Source: Wurfbainia villosa (lineage: Eukaryota; Streptophyta; Magnoliopsida; Zingiberales; Zingiberaceae). From it: a stretch of DNA of 64,000 nt. The notes under the pieces were generated by a model. The model was not told where the DNA came from and did not search any database. It saw only the letters and a list, made by a program, of their open reading frames with translations. Location of the stretch: contig CM045990.1 of the NCBI GenBank assembly GCA_025175895.1, positions 44,450,658 to 44,514,657 of the forward strand. Direction: 5' to 3'. This document shows, one piece after another, positions 32,960 through 44,840 of this stretch (positions are counted from its first letter, which is position 1; each line of letters starts with the position of its first letter). Position numbers and translations under genes: made by a program.

Positions 32960-35194
32960 TGTTGGGTTTCCAACACCGCGGCGAGTATGTGTTCGAACAT
33001 GTTTCATAAACATGTGCACAGCAGAAGGAATAAAATAATAAATCTAATTTATTACAATACACACATCACACGCATGCATAGTACAACATGTGTAGACATA
33101 ACCGTAAATTCAAATTTTACAATAAAAGGAAATTTATACTACGTATACCTGACGTATCACGTGTAGCGGGAAAGACATCAACCGGAACGATTCTCGCTAG
33201 AATCGTCTCTATCTGTATTCACGCCGAGTATCTTCGGGATGACTTCACAAAGTCACGAGTCTCGTCTTCGTACGGGTTACTAGCCTTGTGTTGAAGACGA
33301 TGTGATCAAGAGAAGATCACGATCCGAATCAAAATTCGGATCCAAAATGAGTCCAAAAAAACTCGCTTCTCTGGAGAGGTATTCGTCAACCGTTTGACGA
33401 ATCCTTCGTCCTCCACCTATGAGGTTTACCGGAGATCGAATATCCGGTAAGGAAGGCGCTGTCGGAGCTCCAAACGTCATCCAAATGACTCTCCGACAAC
33501 AAGGAAACAAGCTGTCCAGAAAATTGGACAGCTTTGGTGGAGACCTTGCGCCGGCCAAAGGGAAGAGGACCGGCTAGTCCTTGGTCACCGGAGCCAAGGA
33601 GGGTCGCCGGAGGATCACCGGCAGCAGCAAGTGGCCGGCGGCAGCAGGTGGTTGTCCGGCGGCAAGGAGGTGGCAGCAGATCCATGAAGTTGGCGGCAAC
33701 ACAATGTTGGGCGGCAACAACAAAAGAGGAGCTAGGGTTTTGGGCGGCAACTCAATGGCTTATTCCCCTTCGGTTTTTGGAAAAACCCTTAAGCCGTGTT
33801 TTTATAGAGAACACATTCTCCTAATGGTTATTAGTTCATAACAAAAATCCATTAACCCGCTCCAATAACTTAAGTTAAAATAAACCAAACCGATTTGGTC
33901 TATTTTAAGTTAAAACGAACCGAACCAACTTTGGTTCATTGGTTTAAAACAAACCAAACCCCTTTGGTTTATTCTCCTCCATTGGATTAGAACCAAACCA
34001 ATTTGGTTCATCCATCATTTCTTCATAAGACACGGCCCATCCACGCTTCCATTGCGACTGAAACGATTTCATGCTCGCTCCATGTTTGGTCTAACCAAAC
34101 CTAGTTTCTCTCGGTCTGAGAATCTCATTCTCAAGCTCGTTTTAAAGCCTTCGGATTACGCTCGTTGTGCGTGTGACCAAATAGGTTCTCGGTTTATGTT
34201 GGTCGTCTATAATTAACCATTAATTATAGAACGATCATGAGTGGCACCTAGTAGTATATCATGATCCCCAATTAACCGAAAAGATCAATGGTTGATCCAG
34301 AACTACTTCTGAAACCCTTCAGCAGCTCGAATGAATCGTGCCCCATTCCCTTCACTCATCTTATACCCACTTGGTTCAGGACATGGTCTATAGTGTCAGT
34401 CCCCACTAGGCTGACTACGTCACACCTAGCCCAAGTATCATTTCCTCGTCCTGCGGATTCTAGTTACTGCACATGTATCGAAGAGTACCTTACTCTAAAC
34501 ATGTAATGCTTTGGCCAAAGACTTTAGTAACAATCCGACGAGAGGCCATGTGTATACATCTCCTCGCAAGGAGTGGTGAATCCTTTATAGGCTATTCAAA
34601 CACCGTCGATCACTTCGACTTATACCCAATCATCCCGGGTTAACATCTCCTCAGAGATGCTTGCTTAACATGTCAAAGCATAAGTCTTTATGATCAAGAT
34701 GACTTGAATACCGCAAGTCAAAGGAACATCACACTTAAGTTGCAGTAAGAACTTCATTGACATATCTATATATGCAGAGAACCATATGAAGTCTTATGGC
34801 TGGTCACTCCAATGAACTAGTTACCATAACTAGCATTCACGATTAACTCCGGACATTACAATGTCTCCAGCTAGTGAGAATCAGCTGCTTGGATACACCA
34901 AGGAGTATACCTCGTGCTAGTCTCGACAGAATTGATGGTGTCCAAATCCATCAATTCATCGACTAGGGATAATTCCGATACATCACAATTACACATGTAG
35001 AGATACTCACTAGTTGTGATCCAATTACAAATTCTCTCATGCTGTGAATCGTATCATGGACATTCAGTAAATGAGTTTAAGATCTAATCAAATACATGAA
35101 AACACATATACTCAAATAGTGAATCTTCATTTATCATATAAATGGTTCAAACATAAGGCAATTGCCTTAGGACATCTCTCATATATTACTAACA
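32960..35194 (-). repeat. E7 3' LTR
   Basis: 2235 bp, TGTTGGG..ACTAACA; a minus-strand TATA box CTATAAAAA at about 33808-33800. The polypurine tract AAGTGGGAGTT lies at 35205-35195. Short GC-rich ORFs at 33386-33841 are LTR sequence, not genes. Confidence 0.95.
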
Positions 35195-35224
35195 AACTCC
35201 CACTTGTCCTAATGCTAATCGCTA

Positions 35225-35859
35225 CGGTATCCAATACCATAAGCTCTAACATGATCCTCAAACTTACTTTAAGGTAATGTCATAGTCAAATGATCCACTA
35301 AGTTCCTTTTAGTGGGGATTTTCTCGATTTGTATTTCCTTCTTACTAATGATCTCTCTGATCAGATGATAGTGGCGAAGCACATGTTTGGATCATTGATG
35401 AGACCACATCAAGTTCAGAGATGAACTTTTTAATCCAAACCGCTTCCTTTGCTGCTTCCAAAGCTGCAATGTATTCTACCTTAGTGGCAGAATTCGCTAT
35501 AGTGTCAAGCTTGGAACCTTTCCAACTTATTGCGCCTCCATTCCAGGTGAATACATACGTAGACTGAGACATGGAATCATCCTTGTCTGTCTGGAGTTGG
35601 CATCCGTATACCCACGTATCACCATGTACCCTTCTCCATATATTAGGAACACATCCTTAGTTCTTCTCAAGTAATTAAGGATTGTCTTAACAGCCACCCA
35701 ATGATCCATTCCTGGATCAGACTGGTATCTACTCGTGACACTCATAGCATACGATACATCGGGTCTCGTACATAACATAGCATACATGATAGATCCTATT
35801 GCGGATGCATAGGAAATCTTACTCATGCAAATCCTCTCGTCTTCTGTGCGCGGACACAT
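35225..35859 (-). pseudogene. pol: RNase H remnant of E7
   Basis: Pieces in three frames. The thumb-to-RNase H region (35859-35527) has ASAIGSIMYAMLCTRPDV and YTDAN. The next piece (35572-35345) has TYVFTWNGGAISW and KVEYIAALEAAKEA. About 25-30 residues that should hold the third catalytic Asp (C-D-N-x-G-A) are deleted after VVSSMIQ, and the tail HLIREIIS resumes in another frame. This copy could not encode an active RNase H. Confidence 0.85.
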
Positions 35860-35920
35860 AGACTTCGAAAGGTGTATCCCATGCCTGATGGGTAGGAAAC
35901 CTTTCTTGGATTCCGATATG

Positions 35921-36995
35921 CTAAACCTCTTTTAGCACTCGGTCTATATATGTAGACTGCGAAAGACCAAGCAACCATTTCGATCTATCTCTATAGATCT
36001 TAATCCCGAGGATGTAGGTTGCTTCTCCCAGGTCTTTCATGGAGAATGTCTTGGATAACCAAATCTTAACTAACTGTAAGTCTAAAACATCGTCTCCTAT
36101 AAGTAATATGTCATCGATATACAATACTAGGAACACGACTGCACTCCCACTAACCTTCTTGTACACACAAGGTTCGTTTGGAATTTGTGAGAAATCAAAC
36201 TTTTTGATTGTCTCATCAAAACGGATATTCCAGCTCTTGGATGCTTGCTTCAATCCATATATGGACCGTCACAATTTGCATACCTTGGTTTTATCAACCG
36301 ATGTGAAACCCTCAGGCTGTATCATATACACGTCCTCGAGCAGGTATCCATTAAGGAAATCTATTTTCACATCCATATGCCATATCTCATAATCATAATG
36401 AGCCGCTATGGCCAGGAGCATCCGAATGGATTTAAGCATATCTACAAGTGAATAGGTTTCGTCATAATCAACACCTTGTTTTTGACGATATCCTTTCGCC
36501 ACTAATCCTGCCTTATAGGTAATCACATTACCATCCATGTCGGTTTTCTTCTTGAAAACCCACTTGCACCCTATAGGCTTTATGCCTTCAGGTGGGTCAA
36601 CCAAGTTCCGAACTTGGTTTTCATACATGGAATCCATTTCCGACTTCATGGCTTTAAGCCACTTATCCCTTTCTAAACTTGTCAGAACTTCTTCATAACT
36701 GGTAGGCTCCTCATCATCAATGAGTAACACGTCGTTCGATTCACTTACGAGAAATTCATCTCTCAGGAATATTGCGTGTTCTACCAGATCTACGAAGATG
36801 TGGTGTTTCAATAGGTCCAACCGATTGCTCATCACTATGAGTTGTCGGCTGTTGTGCTTCACTAGGTATCTCATCAATGTCTATTTGAGTCTCTCGAGCC
36901 TCCTCAAGCTCGACGACACTCCCACTGTTTTCTTGCAAGAGAAACTCTTTATCTAGAAATACAGCATGCCTTGAAACAAACACCTTTTGTTCCAC
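35921..36995 (-). pseudogene. pol: reverse transcriptase of E7
   Basis: The frame 36877-35921 holds most of the domain with one TGA at about 36271. Motifs: KWLKAMKSEMDSMYEN, GCKWVFKKK, AKGYRQKQGVDYDETYS, WHMDVKIDFLNG (first catalytic Asp), then IYGLKQASKSWN and LYIDDILLIGDD (YIDD, a variant of the usual YVDD). The linker upstream (36995-36756) has the copia LRRSGRTRNIPER motif. A frameshift near 35920 separates it from the thumb region. Confidence 0.9.
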
Positions 36996-37007
36996 AGGAT
37001 GATAGAA

Positions 37008-37784
37008 TTAGTAACCCCTTATTTCCTTAGGGTATCCAATAAATAGACATTTATCAGACATATCCTCCAATTTGTCTGATATAGTCCGCTTCACATAAGC
37101 AGGACAACCCCATATCTTCAAGTAAGATACATGAGGTTTCTTACTATTCCATATCTCATATGGAGTAGAAGAGATTACCTTGGTTGGCATTCTGTTTAAC
37201 AAGTAAACAGCTGTCTGAAGTGCATAGCCCCAAAAGGACTTGGAAAGATTCACATGATTCATCATTGACCTAACCATATCCAACAAGGTCCGGTTACGCA
37301 TCTCAGATACACCATTATGCTGTGGTGTATATGGCGGAGTCCATTGAGACAATATACCATTGTCTCTTAGATAATCAAGAAACTCCTGACTTAAGTATTC
37401 ACCACCTCGATCCGATCGAAGTATTTTAATACTCTTGTCATGTTGTTTCTCTACTTTATTTCTGAATTCTTTGAACCTTTCAAAGGCTTCAAACTTATGT
37501 TTCATCAAGAACACATACCCAAACCGTGAGTGATCATCGGTGAAGGTAATGAAGTAGCTATAGCCTCCTAAAGCTTGAGTTGACATAGGTCCACATACAT
37601 CAGTATGTATTAGACCTAGCAACTCTCCCACTCGTTCACCTTTTTCTATAAAAGGTAACTTAGTCATCTTGCCTTTCAAGCATGATTCGCATGTATCGTA
37701 TGAATCCAATTTAAACGATTCCAGAATTCCACATCAGTGTAATTCGGACATGCATTTCTTGCTTGCATGGACAAGACGACTATG
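37008..37784 (-). pseudogene. pol: integrase of E7
   Basis: The open part 37709-37008 (233 residues) has the zinc-site Cys pair TCESCLKGK and the catalytic triad D37 (HTDVCGP), D100 (RSDRGGE) and E136 (NGVSEMRNR), with 35 residues between the last two (DD35E). The His pair lies upstream in a decayed, frameshifted stretch (37784-37710). It ends at FIGYPKEIRGY. Confidence 0.9.
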
Positions 37785-38285
37785 TCACATGTAAGAGTCT
37801 AATTGATTATCCTTTCGAGCATGCTTGTTGCTCGCTTCGATATTGAAAATGTCACTGGATACGTCCAACGTATAAATACCATTTCTTAAAGTTCCAGTCC
37901 CATAAAGAACTCCATTCAAAGTTATGTAACAACAATTGTTACTAAAAGTCAAATGGTACCCATTTCTATTTAAACAAAAAATATAAATGATGTTCTTTAT
38001 CAACGAAGGAACATAAAAGCAATTGTCCAGTTCTAAGACAAGTCCTGTTGGGAGTTTCAACAAATACGTTCCGATGGCAAGTGCAGCAACCTTTGCTCCA
38101 TTCCCAACACGTAAATTTGAATCTCCCTTGACGATTCTTCTTCTATTCCTTAGCCCATGTATGTCATTACATATGTGTGAACCACACCCAGTATCCAATA
38201 CCCAAGTGTTTGAGGAAATAGAATGATAATCAATAACGAAGATATCTGAAGAAGATGGGGCATCCGATGTCTTATTCTTCTTCAC
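37785..38285 (-). pseudogene. pol: protease of E7
   Basis: Contains the copia aspartic protease active site WVLDTGCGSHICND and the following GNGAKVAALAIG and FYVPSLIKNI blocks, which lead into the pre-integrase domain. It overlaps the end of gag in another frame. The active-site D-T-G is intact. Confidence 0.85.
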
Positions 38286-38886
38286 GAACTCAAGATAAAT
38301 CTTGCAATTTCTTCGCCAATGGCCCTCCTTGCCATAATGATGGCAAGTGCCCTTTTGAGCAGGTTTTGTCTTTTTAGCCTTTTTCTTCCCCTTCTGCTAT
38401 TCCTTTGACTTCCTCTTAGAACCTTTCTTCGAGGAATCAACTTACAGTATTGTCCTCGCCATGCTTCAAGTAAGACTCCACCTTCAAAGATGTTGAGCAG
38501 TACCACAAATGAACCTTCTTCCATCTCAGAGGTGAAGAGGAGCTTGGAGACTTCGAACCTTTCGAATCTCACTTTCTCATCAACCAACTCATAAGATTGA
38601 AAGACTATGGTATGAGCATCCATATGCTCATGCTGCTTCCGCAGCTCATGTACCATCGTGGCTAGCATGATGCAACTCGCTATTACAGAATCAGTCACAT
38701 GTTTCTGATAGGCCAACAATTGGTCCAGAGTTGCATTGTCACTAGGACGGGCGAGAAGAGGCGCTTCGAGGACATTTGCAAGCTTTTCAACCTTGAGAAC
38801 AATTCTCAAGTTTCTAAGCTAGTCCAAGAAGTTCGGCCCAATCAATTTATTCAAATCCAAAATGGAACACAAATTCAAAGACATCA
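38282..38886 (-). pseudogene. gag: gag of E7, internally deleted
   Basis: An N-terminal copia-gag segment is readable from about 38886 (GPNFLD, then RNLRIVLKVEKLANVLEA), with a stop in place of Trp and no start codon. The middle of the UBN2 domain (the usual HVLKM and LQSLP blocks) is missing after GSFVVLL; the reading jumps to the lysine-rich linker. The zinc knuckle, in another frame near 38330, reads CHHYGKEGHWRRNC: the second Cys is Tyr. About 0.6 kb remains against roughly 0.9 kb expected. Confidence 0.75.
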
Positions 38887-39056
38887 TGATCAATAGATTA
38901 ACTTAGAAATACAAAACGAGCATATATGAGAAAATGATTTTAAAATGCATCAATATACATTCATAAATCCCATTCATTTTTTGAATTTCAAAAACCCCAA
39001 AATCACTTCGGGAGATCGTAGGTCCATCTCCGAATGGGTTGATATCCAACATAGAT

Positions 39057-39490
39057 ATGGGCAACCTTGGAGAGAGTCCAACAAGCCATTAATAACTACG
39101 ATGGTAGATATCAAATATACCGATTGCATATCACATATATGCAACTATCACAATGTGCTATCAACTAATTGAATGTTCACACATACATCGGGTTGTTCAC
39201 ATTAACAAGTATGCATCATATGCATAGCACCCAACTTTACCTCCCTTTACATCGACCTTGGAGAGAGTCCAACAAGTCGATGCTCCAGGTTAAAGCCAAC
39301 CCATTAATCAAGAAATAGTTTTAATATGGTTAAAGTGCATTCAACCAATTAGCTCGGCTTGGAGAGAGTCCAACAACCAAAGCTAACGATTGACCTCTGA
39401 CTCTTACCATATTAGTATTAAGCTATTCCATGGTTTGAACATGTTCGGGTTCGAGCCAGGCTTGGAGAGAGTCCAACAACCCGAACAAGA
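39057..39490 (-). promoter_or_regulatory. four hairpins with a shared loop in the E7 leader
   Basis: The 19-base sequence CTTGGAGAGAGTCCAACAA (plus-strand reading) occurs exactly at 39066, 39257, 39358 and 39461. The flanking bases pair but differ each time: CATCGAC/GTCGATG at copy 2, GTTCGGGTT/AACCCGAAC around copy 4, TTAGCT..GG/CC..AGCTAA at copy 3, and a weaker ATGGgC/GCCAT at copy 1. The loop itself contains TTGGA/TCCAA. Confidence 0.75.
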
Positions 39491-39639
39491 AACGGAACTC
39501 TGGTTCTAACCATATTAATGGAAGGTGTAGGCTTTAATATTGAGTTAGGCTTTTTATGTCTCATCCTCTTTGCATGCAAATAACTATTATCTACATGGCA
39601 TGACATACATGGCATACATCTACATGTCACGACACGCAT

Positions 39640-40010
39640 GGCATAATGATATGCATCTAATGCAATTACATGACATACAATTATGTCATGTACAAAATTT
39701 CCTTATATGTCATAACTATTTATGGAAATAAAATATGTTTAAGATTTGATTCTCCAAATCAAATCATGATTAAATTAGGAAACAAATTTCCAAATCTAAT
39801 CACATATTTTATTTGTGGAAAGAGTTGATTAAGGAAAGTTAATTTAGGAAACCAATTTCCTAAATCATCAAAACTACTTATGGAAATAAAATATTTTTAA
39901 GATTTGATTTCCCAAATCAAATCAAGATTAAATTAGGAAACAAATTTCCAAATCTAATAAAATATTTTTATTTATGGAAAATATCAATTTTCATAAATAC
40001 TTCCAACTTT
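39640..40010 (-). repeat. further inverted repeats in the E7 leader
   Basis: AT-rich hairpins: CATGACATA/TATGTCATG near 39675, GATTTGATT/AATCAAATC near 39750 and again near 39905, and TTTAGGAAA/TTTCCTAAA near 39850. Part of the block (about 39720-39815) is repeated at about 39885-39970. Confidence 0.6.
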
Positions 40011-40140
40011 CCAAAATACTTCTAGACTTTTCAAAATTAAAAAATTTCCATAAATACTTCTAACTTTTCAAAAGTAGAAAATTTTCAGAAATACCATTAT
40101 GACTATCGCAAAAAAAATTTATGATTATGTCGAAACACAA

Positions 40141-40157
40141 CCTGGGCTCTGATACCA
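40141..40157 (-). other. E7 primer-binding site
   Basis: TGGTATCAGAGCCCAGG on the element strand, one base from the 5' LTR; initiator tRNA-Met type. Confidence 0.95.
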
Positions 40158-40158
40158 C

Positions 40159-42393
40159 TGTTGGGTTTCCGGCACCGCGGCGAGTGTATGTTCGAACATG
40201 TTTCGTAAACATGTGCACAACGGAAGGAATAAAATAATAAATCTAATTTATTACAACACACACATCACACGCATGCATAGTACAACATGTGTAGACATTA
40301 CTGTAAATTCAAATTTTGCAATAAAAGGAAATTTATACTATGTATACCTGTCATATCACGTGTAGTGGAAAAGGCATCAACCGGAATGATTCTCGCTAGA
40401 ATCGTCTCTATCTGTATCCATGCCGAGTATCTTTGGGATGACTTCACAAAGTCATGAGCCTCGTCTTCGTACGGGTTACTAGCCTCGTGTTGAAGACGAT
40501 GTGATCGAGAGAAGATCACGATCCGAATCAAAATTCTGATCCAAAACGAGTCCTCAAAAACTCGCTTCTCCGGAGAGGTATTCGTCAACCGTTTGACGAA
40601 TCCTTCGTCCTCCACCAATGAGGATTATCGGAGATCGAATCCCCGGTAAGTAAGGCACTGTCGGAGCTCCAAACATCGTCCAAACGACGCTCCGACAACA
40701 AGGAAACAAGCTGTCCAGAAAATTGGACAGCTTTGGTGGAGACCTTGCGCCGGCCATAGGGAAGAGGACCGGCTAGTCCTTGGTCACCGGAGCCAAGGAG
40801 GGTCACCGGAGGATCACCGGCAGCAGCAAGTGGCCGGCGGCAGTAGGTGGTTGTTCGGCGGCAAGGAGGTGGCAGCAGCTCCATGAAGTTGGCGGCAACA
40901 CAATGTTGGGCGGCAACAAAAAAAGAGGAGCTAGGGTTTTGGGCGGCAACTCAATGGCTTATTCCCCTTCGGTTTTTGGAAAAACCCTTAAGCTGTGTTT
41001 TTATAGAGAACACATTCTCCTAATGGTTATTGGTTCATAACCAAAATCCGTTAACCCGCTCCAATAACTTAAGTTAAAATAAACCAAACCAATTTGGTCT
41101 ATTTTAAGTTAAAACGAACCGAACCAACTTTGGTTTATTGGTTTAAAACAAACCAAACTCCTTTGGTTTATTCTCCTCCATTGGATTAGAACCAAACCAA
41201 TTTGGTTCATCCATCATGTCTTCATAAGACACGACCCATCCACGCTTCCATTGCGATTGAAACGATTTCATGCTCGCTCCATGTTTGGTCCAACCAAACC
41301 TAGTTTCTCTCGGTCTGAGAATCTCATTCTCAAGCTCGTTTTAAATCCTTCGGATTACGCTCATTGTGCGTGTGACCAAATAGGTTCTCGGTTTATGTTG
41401 GTCGTCTATAATTAACCATTAATTATAGAACGATCATGAGTGGCATCTAGTAGTACATCATGATCCCCAATTAATCGAAAAGATCAACGGTTGATCTAGA
41501 ACTACTTCTGAAACCCTTCAGCAGCTCGAATGAATCATGCCCCATTCCCTTCACTCATCTTATACCCACTTGGTTCAGGACATGGTCTATAGTGTCAGTC
41601 CCCACTAGGTTGACTACGTCACACCTAGCCCAAGTATCATTTCCTCGTCCTACGGATTCTTATTACTACACATGTATCGAAGAGTACCTTACTCTAAACA
41701 TGTAATGCTTTGGCCAAAGACTTTAGTAACAATCCGACGAGAGGCCATGGGTATACATCTCCTCACAAGGAGTGGTGAATCCTTTATAGGCTATTCAAAC
41801 ACCTTCGATCACTTCGACTTATACCCAATCATCCCGGGTCCACATCTCCTCAGAGATGCTTGCTTAAGATGTCAAAGCATAAGTCTTTATGATCAAGATG
41901 ACTTGAATACCGCAAGTCAAAGGAACATCACACTTAAGCTGTAGTAAGAACTTCATTGACATATCTATATATGCAGAGAACCATATGAAGTCTTACGGCT
42001 GGTCACTCCAATGAACTAGTTACCATAACTAGCATCCACGATTAACTCTGGACATCACAATGTCTCCATCTAGTGAGAATCAACTGCTTGGATACACCAA
42101 GGAGTATACCTCGTGCTAGTCTCGACAGAATTGATGGTGTCCAAATCCATCAATTCATCGACTAGGGATAATTCCGATACATCACAATTACATATGTAGA
42201 GATACTCACTAGTTGTGATCCAATCACAAATTCTCTCATGCTGTGAATCGTATCATGGACATTCAGTAAATGAGTTTAAGATCTAATCAAATACATGAAA
42301 ACACGTATACTCAAATAGTGAATCTTCATTTATCATATAAATGGTTCAAACATAAGGCGATTGCCTTAGGACATCTCTCATATATTACTAACA
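40159..42393 (-). repeat. E7 5' LTR
   Basis: 2235 bp, the pair of 32960-35194. TATA box at about 41006-40998 on the minus strand. Confidence 0.95.
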
Positions 42394-42398
42394 CCTTA

Positions 42399-42637
42399 GG
42401 AAAGCTATAAGATGACTTCTTAACTTACTTTGAAACGAGTATCCCTTAATATGTTTCGCTCAACACATGCACGAGAAGCTAACTTAGTGAATCTTTAGAA
42501 CATATATATTTTCCTTTGATTGAAAATATCATTTGATAGATCTTGTTAGCATGCTAAGTTTGGAAGAATATTTTTAAAAAAAATTCATGGCACTGAGGTT
42601 TGCTTGAGGATAAGCAAAGATCTAAGTCCGGGGGAAT
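42399..42637 (+). other. E5 3' non-coding region, right part, with polypurine tract
   Basis: Ends with GAGGATAAGCAAAGATCTAA and then GTCCGGGGGAA, the polypurine tract typical of Athila/Tat elements, immediately before the LTR. Confidence 0.8.
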
Positions 42638-44031
42638 TGATATGAGCAAAATATATAGGGTTTTAGGAGTAGTTTTCGCTCACATCTTGCTGCATTTTAT
42701 ACTTGTTTCATGCATGTCATACTTTGTTTTGCATGCATTTTCTATTTTCTAGTTCAGAGATCTGCTCTTTGTGCTTTTGTGTGCAGGATAGCAATTTACG
42801 GTAAAAATGGCGCACTTTTGGAGCGAAAGAATGGAATTTGGCAACTGGACACAGAAGGGACATGACCAGGGTGTGTGGCTACACACAGTCGTGTCCGAGA
42901 CTCGAGATCAGCCACCACAGCATCACACACGGGCTGGCCATGTGGAAACACACGGTCGTATGGCTGCAAGTCATTTTGACGCGACTAGGGTTTTTTCGGA
43001 TTTTTTAGGAAAGCCAGCCTCATGTCTATATAAAGAAAGCTACGCCCAAACCTTAGGAGGGGCACGATGGATGGGATGACACACCGACACCCTAAAAAGC
43101 ATTGGGAACTCACAACAGGAAGAAAGGAAGTTGCTCGAGGATCAAGTTCTGCACTTCAATGCCAGAGAGAAGAGCCATAGTGCATTGTAATTCACATTCC
43201 TTGCGCAATTTACACTGTTTCTATGAATTTAATTATGCTTTGTATTTCTCTTCTCGTATTCATGGAGTAGATTATTCAATTCTAGGATTAGGGAGTAGTT
43301 TGTGTGCGTAGAACAAGCTATTTCAAATATATTTCTGTTCTTGAATTCATATTTGCAATTGATGTTTGTTTAGATCGATAGTTATTCATTTTGTCTTTCT
43401 ATCTACTGTGCGTAGCCGATACGAGGGGTGACAACCCTCGTATCAAAAATTTAGGAGAACTAAGGAGGAGTCTAGGGGTTAACCTCTCTCTGGTAACCAC
43501 GGATAGAAGGGTGTGATAGAGTCGGGAACGAGATATGTTCCGATTCGTCACAGGGATTGATTTGGCATCCTCATATCGCCTACCCTGTCCTAAAGCCAGG
43601 GGTCGACCTGGTATGACAAAGGTAGTTCCCGATAGATGCGAAGGCTCATCGGGGAAGTGTATGATGTCCCTTCCACAAGACCATAGTTAGACATCTAGAC
43701 AACACCCAATTGATAGCATATTTTGCGACGCACAAGATAAACCAAAATCCTAGAATTCCCTCCAAAGACTCGTAGAAACCCTTCTCTTCCTCCGTGTGAC
43801 ACGTACTAGAGTTAAGACCACCGCCAATCCTCATAATCACAACCACTAGAACTAAACTCCGAACAAGAACGTCCACTGAACAATCGGTACTTGAATCTCA
43901 GTCCCTGTGGGATCGATGATCTATTTATTACTTGACGACATCTGTGCACTTGCGGGAGTTGAACACGAGTGCGCGCTTCGAGTCCTCGACGATTCCCATC
44001 ACGAGATTTGAGGTCGCATTCACGTGCATCA
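42638..44031 (+). repeat. E5 3' LTR
   Basis: 1394 bp, TGATATGAGC..GTGCATCA. Inverted repeats at about 42870-42965 precede the TATA box TATATAAAG at 43027. Confidence 0.95.
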
Positions 44032-44036
44032 ATTTT

Positions 44037-44416
44037 TAAATTTCAGTTTCTAATTACTGAAATTCTACATTTGCAGAAATAAGTCGACTGCCGCTTATGG
44101 CAGTCGACTGGCGTCAATGGCAGTCGACTGCTGATTGTCAGAGTCGACTGTCAGGCCTGATTTTGAGGAAACAATGTTTGTTTAGCCTGATTTCAGCTAT
44201 ATTAGGCTACCCTAACTGCTCATAACCCTAGGATATTCTTTGGAAAGCATTGAAAAGGGTAAAAATCCATTGGATATGGATTAGGAGAGTTGTTTAGGGT
44301 GTGTATTAATTTTAAGGTGTGTGAAAGTTCAAGGTTAAACTTTTGAACTTAATTTTGATGGTTTAGTGTTCCTATAGGCTTAGGGACTCTCCGAGGATAT
44401 TATTGGTGCAATGGTC
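44037..44416 (+). other. E4 non-coding interior, right part, with TCGACTG palindromes
   Basis: Four CAGTCGACTG-type palindromes occur within 44090-44155, spaced about 20 bp apart. The rest has no ORF. A copy of the LTR-start-like string TATTGGTGCAATGG lies at 44401, about 440 bp before the real LTR start. Confidence 0.7.
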
Positions 44417-44840
44417 AAGGGGGAGAAAGCCTTAGGGGGAGGTTATCCATCATGGGATAATGGATGTGTTCTTCCTTATGAGGGGGAGAATTTTAGAGAA
44501 ATGGGAATGTGAGATGCCCAATTTGGAAATTGGGAGAGTTTATAGGATTGTCTCTCTTGAGTGATATGAGACTTATCACTAGGAAGAGTGAAGGCATCCT
44601 AGATATTTTTGGACCAACAGGAGATTGTAAGATCTCATTGTGATATGAGACATTGACACCATTAGGGAGAAACTTTTTAATGTTTGTCAAAAAGGGGGAG
44701 AATTAATTGGAGAAGTTATGGGAGAATTGATGGATGAATTTGGGAATTACCAATTTGGGAAAATTGGCAAGGAGATTTGAGTTAGGTGACCTAACTCAAA
44801 GGTGTTTATGGTTTTTGTCAAACATCAAAAAGGGGGAGAT
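44417..44840 (+). promoter_or_regulatory. E4 multiplied polypurine tract
   Basis: AGGGGGAG runs at about 44418, 44434, 44481 and 44692, and the final AAAAAGGGGGAGAT at 44827-44840 next to the LTR. Confidence 0.8.

Larger units (their letters stand above)
32960..42393 (-). mobile_element. E7: Ty1/copia element with 2.2-kb LTRs
   Basis: Minus-strand element of 9434 bp with TSD CCTTA (32955-32959, 42394-42398). Both LTRs are exactly 2235 bp and nearly identical by eye, so this is one of the youngest insertions here. Order on its strand: 5' LTR (42393-40159), primer-binding site (40157-40141), leader (40140 to about 38890), gag remnant, protease (38285-37785), integrase (37784-37008), reverse transcriptase (36995-35921), RNase H remnant (35859 to about 35225), polypurine tract, 3' LTR (35194-32960). 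Confidence 0.95.
17439..44031 (+). mobile_element. E5: pol-less Athila-like Ty3/gypsy element carrying E6 and E7
   Basis: Two LTRs with TGAT..ATCA ends and an exact TSD ATTTT (17434-17438, 44032-44036). With E6 and E7 removed it is about 8 kb: 5' LTR 1393 bp, primer-binding site, gag-protease, post-pol motif, internal promoter-like block, downstream ORF, 3' non-coding region, polypurine tract and 3' LTR 1394 bp. The LTRs differ at roughly 9% of sites in the first 84 bp by eye, so the insertion is older than E6 and E7. Like E3, it has no reverse transcriptase or integrase. Confidence 0.9.

Noticed and set aside
33386..33841. Repeated ORFs in the E7 LTRs (also 40585-41040)
   Set aside because: Same LTR segment twice; overlapping frames on both strands, no domain.
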